Below the pieces are notes generated by a model. That model did not search any database, had not been told where the DNA came from, and was given only the letters and a program-made list of their open reading frames with translations. The position numbers and the translations under genes are program-made. A DNA stretch of 39,641 bases from WANQ01 sp964448055 (lineage in GTDB: Archaea > Thermoproteota > Thermoprotei_A > Sulfolobales > WANQ01), in assembly GCA_964448055.1 (NCBI GenBank), contig CAYUVB010000012.1:1-39641 (forward strand). Reading direction: 5' to 3'. This document shows positions 34,597 to 39,641 of the stretch, one piece after another (positions within the stretch are counted from its first letter, which is position 1; each line of letters starts with the position of its first letter).

Positions 34597-36285
34597 TCAT
34601 AGCAGACTTCCTTTTCTTAATCGTTTGAAAGCTTCTTCTAACCCTAGCTCATGTGTTTTAACAATAGCCTTCCATACATCATAGTAGTTGAATATTTTCC
34701 TTCTAACTAATTCACGTAGGTATTCTGCTCTCATTTCAAGTTCTTCATATATTTTCCTCATTTCAAGTCTTGATAATCCTCTCATAGTAGCTATTTTCTC
34801 TTCCAATAGATAACTCGCACCACGTCCTCTAAAGACGAATACATCCTTTACAGGGTCCCAGATGAATACTGGGATGAATATTATGGAATCAGTGTTTGGG
34901 TCATAGCCCAGTATCTCGTTGATACTTAGTACTCTTCTCACCATAATACCTTCTCTCCATACAGCACTCTGAATTATAACGAAATTCAAGTTGTCCATGA
35001 ATGTCTTGGGGATATTTATGGGATCGCCAGTTAATCTCTGGATCAGTCTTTCCACAGAACCTGCATGAAAAGTCGAGAGAACCGGGTGCCCGGTTTGCAT
35101 TGCTTGAAAAGCTATTGCTGCCTCTGGTCCTCTAATCTCTCCAACTATTATGTAGTTAGGTCTCTGTCTAAGAGCTGCTCTTAGTAAATCAAACATTGTA
35201 ACTGAGGATTCCTTGCTCCCTGTTTCCCTTGTAAGCTCTCTTACCCAGTTAGGATGTGGAAGTTGTACTTCAGCAGTATCTTCTATCGACACTACTTTAG
35301 CTGTCGGTGGTATGAATGTAGCTATCGCATTAAGTGTTGTCGTCTTACCACTTGCTGTTTCACCACATATAAAGCCACTCATATTGTTTTCTAGAAGCAT
35401 CCATAAATAGGCTGCCATGTATTCATTCATGGTATTCCAAGCTATAAGCTGTGTTATACTAATAGGAGTTTTGCTGAATTTTCTAATAGTGAAGTTTGAT
35501 CCATTAAGACTAACATCAGAACCGTATACTATATTCAACCTCGAGCCATCAGGTAATGTGGCATCAACTATGGGTCTTGCATGAGAAACGGGCTTACCCA
35601 CACGCTCTGACAGCCTGATAACAAACATGTCTAGTTCTTCTGATGTCTTGAACTCTATGTTTGTCTCAAGCGGACCAAATATCTTGTGTACTAGGTAGAT
35701 GAAGCCTATTCCCTTCGCCGTGATATCCTCTATCCATGGATCTCTTAGAAAAGGTTCCAGTATACCCAACCCTACTTTATCTCTTATTAAATAATACCTT
35801 AGGTATTCGTACATTCTCCTCTCTACTGGTATTTTTCTCACGGATGGTTTTACTTTATCATAGTTTACAGGTGTATCTACTATTCTTATTATTTTTTCAA
35901 GTTTTGAAAGCAGTATCTTTTTCTTCTCTTCTATATCCTCTGCAATATCGCCCTCTGTTATAACATCAGCTAATTTTATCTCAACTAGTTCCTCTAAGCG
36001 TGGATCAGGGCGTGGTGGTTCTATTGCTATATATTTCCTATATCCTGAAATAGTTCCCCGGGGTGGCGTGTATACATGGATGAATATTCTTTCGCCAACA
36101 GGGTATATTATGTTTACTTTCTTCAGCTTTTTCATGCTATAATCCAACTCGTATGTATCATAGTACTTAGGTATTCCTATCTCCTTAGCAATGCTTCTTA
36201 CATAGTTCATTAGGTGAGGGTTTTCTCTTAATGCTCTAGCGAATCTAGGATCTATATCTGTCAATTGAACAGTAATATTAGCCAT
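34597..36285 (-). CDS. arlI: Archaellum motor ATPase ArlI (FlaI)
   Basis: A 562-residue type II/IV secretion-type ATPase that powers archaellum assembly and rotation. The N-terminal domain is followed by the bipartite RecA core. Walker A is CGETASGKTTTLNAIA (about residue 306 on), the Asp box lies in VSIEDTAEVQLPHPNWVREL, Walker B is NYIIVGEIRGPEA, and the His box is MQTGHPVLSTFHAG. A C-terminal helical tail ends LGLEEAFKRLRKGS. It sits between arlH and arlJ with 11 and 12 base gaps, and GGGGGT precedes the ATG. All catalytic motifs look intact. Confidence 0.96.
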   Translation of the reverse strand: MANITVQLTDIDPRFARALRENPHLMNYVRSIAKEIGIPKYYDTYELDYSMKKLKKVNIIYPVGERIFIHVYTPPRGTISGYRKYIAIEPPRPDPRLEELVEIKLADVITEGDIAEDIEEKKKILLSKLEKIIRIVDTPVNYDKVKPSVRKIPVERRMYEYLRYYLIRDKVGLGILEPFLRDPWIEDITAKGIGFIYLVHKIFGPLETNIEFKTSEELDMFVIRLSERVGKPVSHARPIVDATLPDGSRLNIVYGSDVSLNGSNFTIRKFSKTPISITQLIAWNTMNEYMAAYLWMLLENNMSGFICGETASGKTTTLNAIATFIPPTAKVVSIEDTAEVQLPHPNWVRELTRETGSKESSVTMFDLLRAALRQRPNYIIVGEIRGPEAAIAFQAMQTGHPVLSTFHAGSVERLIQRLTGDPINIPKTFMDNLNFVIIQSAVWREGIMVRRVLSINEILGYDPNTDSIIFIPVFIWDPVKDVFVFRGRGASYLLEEKIATMRGLSRLEMRKIYEELEMRAEYLRELVRRKIFNYYDVWKAIVKTHELGLEEAFKRLRKGSLL

Positions 36286-36296
36286 ATAAGACCCCC

Positions 36297-37049
36297 TTAT
36301 GCCCTAGCTACTGAAAGTGGAAGAACTTTAATTCCAAATGCTGGATCAACGTCGAATGCTATGGTGTTATCTACTAAACCTAATGCTCCTCTTAGCTTGA
36401 CTATCTCCATGATTTTAATGAGTTTGCTACCAACCTCCGCCATCTTGAGTCTTATATATCCGTCACAGATGCTCCTAGCTCTAACCATGATTTCTTCCTT
36501 GAGGGCCTCGGGGTGTATTGTAAGTAGTATTACCTTGCCTTCAGAGACCAGGGTCCTAGCTTGTGTTAAGAAATCTAGTACTGCACCAACGTTTGCATAT
36601 ACTGCTAAGACGCTAAACGAGTCAACTACAAAGACATCCCACTCATCTTTAGTTAACGACATGAACTTTCCTACAATACCTAAAAGCATTTTAGAGATTT
36701 CTTCCGCCCATTTTATCCCCTCCATATGTATAGGATATATCTTAAGTTTTCCTCTTAGAAACCAGTCGGTCATGTTAAAACTCAGTCTTTTTGCTTGAAG
36801 CAGTAATTCTCTAATCGTGGATTCAGTAGTTATATAATTCACCGTTAACCCAGCTTTAAGTGCTCCATAGGTTATTTGTTGTACTAATACACTCTTACCC
36901 GTACCATGATCTCCTTCAATTAAAATTAATGACGGTATAGGTATTCCTCCGCCTAATCTACTATCCAGTTCTTCGTTTCCTGTAGGTATAAGTTTCTTCT
37001 CTTTCCCTTTACCAGCTTCTTCTTGTCTCCCTTGTTGCACTACACTCAT
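36297..37049 (-). CDS. arlH: Archaellum accessory ATP-binding protein ArlH (FlaH)
   Basis: A 250-residue single-domain KaiC/RecA-family protein of the archaellum motor. It starts with GNEELDSRLGGGIPIPSLIL, then Walker A EGDHGTGKSVL and a Walker B-like VFVVDSFSVL. ArlH binds ArlI and ATP and forms a ring under the motor. The TTG at 37052 and ATG at 37049 are adjacent in-frame starts; the ATG is taken. The gap to arlF is about 20 bases. The order G-F-H-I-J is the one known from Sulfolobus. The KaiC-like double-domain protein at 15917-17322 is a distant relative in the same window. Confidence 0.94.
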   Translation of the reverse strand: MSVVQQGRQEEAGKGKEKKLIPTGNEELDSRLGGGIPIPSLILIEGDHGTGKSVLVQQITYGALKAGLTVNYITTESTIRELLLQAKRLSFNMTDWFLRGKLKIYPIHMEGIKWAEEISKMLLGIVGKFMSLTKDEWDVFVVDSFSVLAVYANVGAVLDFLTQARTLVSEGKVILLTIHPEALKEEIMVRARSICDGYIRLKMAEVGSKLIKIMEIVKLRGALGLVDNTIAFDVDPAFGIKVLPLSVARA

Positions 37050-37069
37050 CAAGCCTATGCTACACCTCG

Positions 37070-37612
37070 CTATGTTTTAAAGGCACGTTCCGTTCTACCA
37101 GCATTATCTGAGGCTACCACTAATAATCCATCCATTCCTTGAATAGGCTGGACAGGTAAGTAAGCAATAATCTCAGCTACTTCTCCTGGGCGAAGGTAAC
37201 GATGTGTACTATAATTATAGATTATGGAATCTTCTAGTACTATCCTATTAACATGCCATGTACCTGGGCCTTTGCTTTCATTAAAATAGAGCATATATGT
37301 AACTAGAGTAGGTGTTCCAGATACATTGGCATAGTATTCAATAATAATGTCAAGGTTTGAGATATCACTGAGCGTTATAGGTCCTTCATTACTTATGTTA
37401 AACAATATTGTTGTGTTGTTAACAAGGATGTTTTTTATAATTATATTAATGCGGTTACGTTGGAGTTCTTTTATAGCATATGTTGCTAAGTTTACATAGC
37501 TATAAATACTGTATATAACCAAGAATAGTATCAACATGAACGAGAATGTAAATACTATTACTACCGCAGCAATATCAACGCTCCCAAACCTAACCCGTGA
37601 ATGTATCTTCAT
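37070..37612 (-). CDS. arlF: Archaellum stator protein ArlF (FlaF)
   Basis: A 180-residue protein with one N-terminal membrane helix (IAAVVIVFTFSFMLILFLVI) and an outer beta-sandwich domain (NNTTILFNISNEGPITLSDI). This is the layout of ArlF, which binds the S-layer outside the membrane. ATG 37612 is preferred to GTG 37621 because GGTG sits five bases upstream. With this start the gene overlaps the end of arlG by 23 bases. The ArlF/ArlG assignment rests on gene order and topology; the two proteins are similar and could be swapped, though the order G-F-H fits this reading. Confidence 0.8.
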   Translation of the reverse strand: MKIHSRVRFGSVDIAAVVIVFTFSFMLILFLVIYSIYSYVNLATYAIKELQRNRINIIIKNILVNNTTILFNISNEGPITLSDISNLDIIIEYYANVSGTPTLVTYMLYFNESKGPGTWHVNRIVLEDSIIYNYSTHRYLRPGEVAEIIAYLPVQPIQGMDGLLVVASDNAGRTERAFKT

Positions 37613-38060
37613 CTGAAACACCGTTGGGAAGAACTATTTTTATATAATATGGTCCTTCAATTGACGTTGAATTATATATTCTGATTATAAGCGTCTCTCC
37701 AGTACCCCATGTATTATCCGATATCGTTTCAGTATAATTCCATATATTCAATCCGGATGTTCCATAGGTATAGAGCTTCACTTTAGTATCGTTTCCAAAG
37801 TATATATCAGTTGAGTAGAGTTCATTGATTGATATACTTCTTTGCCCAGTATTTTTAACGTAGACAACAAAATATGTGTCGTTTACTGTTAGATACACTA
37901 TGTCGATAGAGGTTTTCATTTTATCTAGAGCGTTCCTAGATAAAGATTTAAACGTTGAATCTATGGCTCCCACTTGGCTAATTATGGCTATAGCGAATAT
38001 GGAAGCCATTAATACTCCTGCTATCACTATAATAGCGGTGCTGATGACTGTTGAAGGCAT
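37590..38060 (-). CDS. arlG: Archaellum stator protein ArlG (FlaG)
   Basis: A 156-residue protein beginning MPSTVISTAIIVIAGVLMAS, a typical FlaG N-terminal helix, followed by a beta-sandwich with VKNTGQRSISINELYSTDIY. ArlG forms a filament that, with ArlF, connects the motor to the S-layer. AGGTG lies upstream of the ATG, near the stop of the FlaC/D/E-type gene, whose end is 11 bases away. The C-terminus overlaps arlF. The strand spacing and length match crenarchaeal FlaG. Confidence 0.82.
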   Translation of the reverse strand: MPSTVISTAIIVIAGVLMASIFAIAIISQVGAIDSTFKSLSRNALDKMKTSIDIVYLTVNDTYFVVYVKNTGQRSISINELYSTDIYFGNDTKVKLYTYGTSGLNIWNYTETISDNTWGTGETLIIRIYNSTSIEGPYYIKIVLPNGVSDEDTFTG

Positions 38061-38071
38061 TAATGTAGCAC

Positions 38072-39457
38072 CTAGGGTTTAATGAATTTATCGAGTATGT
38101 CATCCCTATTTACCGCCAACTTAACTATTTCACTATCTGCCTCCTTATCCTCTACTCCAAAGATCTTAGCTAACATGTAAAGAGCTATGAGTTGATCATC
38201 TACTCGTATACCTATTTCTCTCGACTTAACAACTAGTGATAAGGTCTTTAAGACTAGATCCATATCATCTCTATCGAGTAACCCTATATTTGAAGCAAAG
38301 CGTATTATCTGTTCAAAAGCGTTCTCAGGCATTTTCTCAAGCATAGCATCAATCCATTTAACTAGTCTAATTAGTTTACCTAATCCTAGTTTCTTAGCTG
38401 ATTTACTTAAGACTATGCTCTGTAGAGAATCCTCAAGGTATCTTTCATTGTTCTCCTTTAAACCCTCACGGCCTCCTAGTGATGGAAAGTCTATTACATC
38501 CTCACTACTTTCTACATTATCGCTTTTTTCGTCATTCTCTTCCTTCTTCTCTGGGATAGCTTTCTCCTCAGATTCACCTACATTTAGAGTTGATGACAAT
38601 ATCTCCTCTAGAGACTTCACATCTTCTTTACCTTGATCCTCAAATAAATCGCTTTTCTGAATTTTTTCTAACTCATCTGTTGATCCATCTTCTTGTTTTC
38701 TAGGTGGCCCCTGAACTGCTAGAACTTGAGCACCACCTGTAGAACCAGTAGAAGCTGTAACCGCAACTGGTATCTGCTCTGGTTGCTGTACTGTTTGTTG
38801 TGGCTGGGGACCATGTATTTCATGTACTTGTTGAGCACCGAATCCTAGTAATTCAGCATACTTTCTCATGATATTGAATGGATTACTAACTTCAGCAACA
38901 GCAGCTCTTAGATCAACTAGAGTCGCCTTTATACCCTCTATGGTATTAGCAATATTGTTCTTGAGTGACTGTACTTCTTCCTCAATAGCCTCTATCCTCT
39001 CTAATACATTAGCTAGTTGCGGAAGATTGGTTAAGTCTACTTGTCTCTCTTCCTCTTCACCACTACTCTCCTCTTCTCTCCTACTATCCACGGATTCCTC
39101 GCTACCCACCTCCTTGCTCTCGCCTAGTTTAACCGTCTTTACCTCAACATTCTCTTTCTTAGCTCGCTCAATAAACTTCTTTATAGTCTCAGTCTTCCCT
39201 ACATTCTCCTCTATAATCTCTTCACTTGCCTCAACCTCACCAGGTATTTGGTGGACAAGACTACTTGGATGAGACTTAGAGACTCTTCTATCTATAGCCC
39301 TAACCATTACGGATAACAAGGGGTTCACAAATACCCTACATATAGGGCAATTACATAACCAGAAATCATCCTTATCAACAACTTCCGATGCACTATCGTT
39401 CTCTTCCACCTCTTCCGTACCCACTGGCTCAAGTATTTCCTCCGCCACCTCTATCAC
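38072..39457 (-). CDS. ArlC/D/E-type archaellum protein with N-terminal Cys cluster
   Basis: A 461-residue acidic protein. The C-terminal domain (about 335-461; LGKLIRLVKWIDAMLEKMPE, then NAFEQIIRFASNIGLLDRDD) resembles the FlaD/E domain. A central coiled coil (about 146-192; LERIEAIEEEVQSLKNNIAN) resembles the FlaC part, and long acidic Ser/Glu-rich and Gln-rich linkers join them. Unusually, residues 33-42 read WLCNCPICRV with Cys at 35, 37 and 40, a possible metal-binding knuckle or redox site, followed by a hydrophobic stretch. In euryarchaea ArlCDE forms the switch complex that receives CheY via CheF. The GTG start overlaps the stop of the upstream membrane gene (GTGA). The call is by domain likeness and operon position. 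Confidence 0.75.
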   Translation of the reverse strand: MIEVAEEILEPVGTEEVEENDSASEVVDKDDFWLCNCPICRVFVNPLLSVMVRAIDRRVSKSHPSSLVHQIPGEVEASEEIIEENVGKTETIKKFIERAKKENVEVKTVKLGESKEVGSEESVDSRREEESSGEEEERQVDLTNLPQLANVLERIEAIEEEVQSLKNNIANTIEGIKATLVDLRAAVAEVSNPFNIMRKYAELLGFGAQQVHEIHGPQPQQTVQQPEQIPVAVTASTGSTGGAQVLAVQGPPRKQEDGSTDELEKIQKSDLFEDQGKEDVKSLEEILSSTLNVGESEEKAIPEKKEENDEKSDNVESSEDVIDFPSLGGREGLKENNERYLEDSLQSIVLSKSAKKLGLGKLIRLVKWIDAMLEKMPENAFEQIIRFASNIGLLDRDDMDLVLKTLSLVVKSREIGIRVDDQLIALYMLAKIFGVEDKEADSEIVKLAVNRDDILDKFIKP

Positions 39458-39641
39458 CTTCTCACACCTTTTCTCCTCCTAAGGGAAAACATACTAGCTA
39501 TAGATACAATAAAGGCATGTATACCTATCGTAAGTACCACTGCTGACACAACCGTAAGTACAGCAAAGTACAAGAGGTCATTACTCCTTAAACCACGATA
39601 AAGCATAAACATACCGACAGCAACTAATGCCAAAGAATAAA
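39454..39641 (-). CDS. Membrane protein, C-terminal end (runs off right edge)
   Basis: The last 61 residues of a leftward gene that enters from the right edge and stops with TGA overlapping the GTG start of the ArlC/D/E-type gene by four bases. Two hydrophobic segments (LALVAVGMFMLY; LLYFAVLTVVSAVVLTIGIH onward) precede a basic tail, SLRRRKGVRR. The overlap shows that it belongs to the archaellum transcript. It is not archaellin, and its C-terminal membrane helices do not match FlaX, which has one N-terminal helix. It may be a new small membrane component. GGAGGAG within its end may serve the next gene. Confidence 0.65.
   Translation of the reverse strand, partial: YSLALVAVGMFMLYRGLRSNDLLYFAVLTVVSAVVLTIGIHAFIVSIASMFSLRRRKGVRR

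Noticed and set aside
38868..39272. 134-residue rightward Ser/Leu-rich frame opposite the ArlC/D/E-type gene
   Set aside because: Ser/Leu/Phe-rich translation is the expected antisense of a Glu/Lys/Ser-rich coding region; no start signal.
39454..39641. Calling the right-edge fragment FlaX or archaellin
   Set aside because: Two C-terminal membrane helices and a basic tail do not match FlaX (one N-terminal helix) or archaellin (N-terminal class III signal and helix).
1..39641. CRISPR arrays, insertion sequences, tRNA or rRNA genes
   Set aside because: No regularly spaced direct repeats, transposase-like genes, or RNA cloverleaf or rRNA segments were seen on reading; a short tRNA with an intron could still be missed without a covariance search.

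Overview
This window is archaeal. It carries a complete archaellum motor operon (arlJ, arlI, arlH, arlF, arlG and a FlaC/D/E-type protein), archaeal regulators (TrmB, Tfx), two archaeal ATPase_2-type P-loop ATPases, a DUF401 protein, and purine-rich GGTGA/GGAGG ribosome binding sites mixed with apparently leaderless genes. TTG and GTG starts are common and the DNA is AT-rich by eye. The G-F-H-I-J gene order and general style fit a thermophilic Thermoproteota-like or related lineage, but there is no rRNA and I cannot name the genus. Two runs of exactly 100 N (14432-14531 and 17323-17422) are scaffold gaps of unknown true size. They truncate threonine synthase, a KaiC-like ATPase and a membrane-anchored wHTH protein.

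Layout. Bases 1-12.8 kb are metabolic and transport genes: the start of a secreted protein off the left edge; an ATPase_2 protein; a Tfx-type regulator divergent from an ABC importer (binding protein, permease, ATPase with a TOBE-like tail); a convergent DUF364/DUF4213-like protein; a TrmB-family regulator; a GalT-family nucleotidyltransferase; MoeA; a nitroreductase; a DUF401 membrane protein; and an MFS transporter. From 13 to 15 kb lie a DUF234-type ATPase with a perfect 13-bp inverted repeat at its promoter, and thrC. From 15.4 to 18.3 kb lie a small unknown protein, a KaiC-like double RecA ATPase whose second P-loop is lost, and a wHTH protein with C-terminal membrane helices.

From 18.5 to 27 kb is a full chemotaxis locus. 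An MCP-cheW pair runs leftward. A divergent rightward operon encodes a small coiled-coil protein, a ParA/MinD-like ATPase, CheY, CheB, CheA, a CheC-family phosphatase, CheD and CheR, with overlapping or near-abutting genes. It is followed by a divergent wHTH/unknown pair and two large signal-peptide proteins with C-terminal membrane anchors. The leftward archaellum operon fills 33-39.5 kb, and its upstream part, presumably including archaellin, lies beyond the right edge.

Working model: one soluble chemoreceptor signals through CheW/CheA to CheY. CheB, CheR and CheD adapt the receptor, and a CheC-family protein with only one intact site dephosphorylates CheY. CheY presumably acts on the archaellum through the FlaC/D/E-type protein. 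The ParA-like ATPase and its small coiled-coil neighbour are good candidates for positioning the array or motor. The KaiC-like and membrane wHTH genes next door may link cell state to motility. The positioning and KaiC links are inferences from context. No CheF-like adaptor was recognised in the window.
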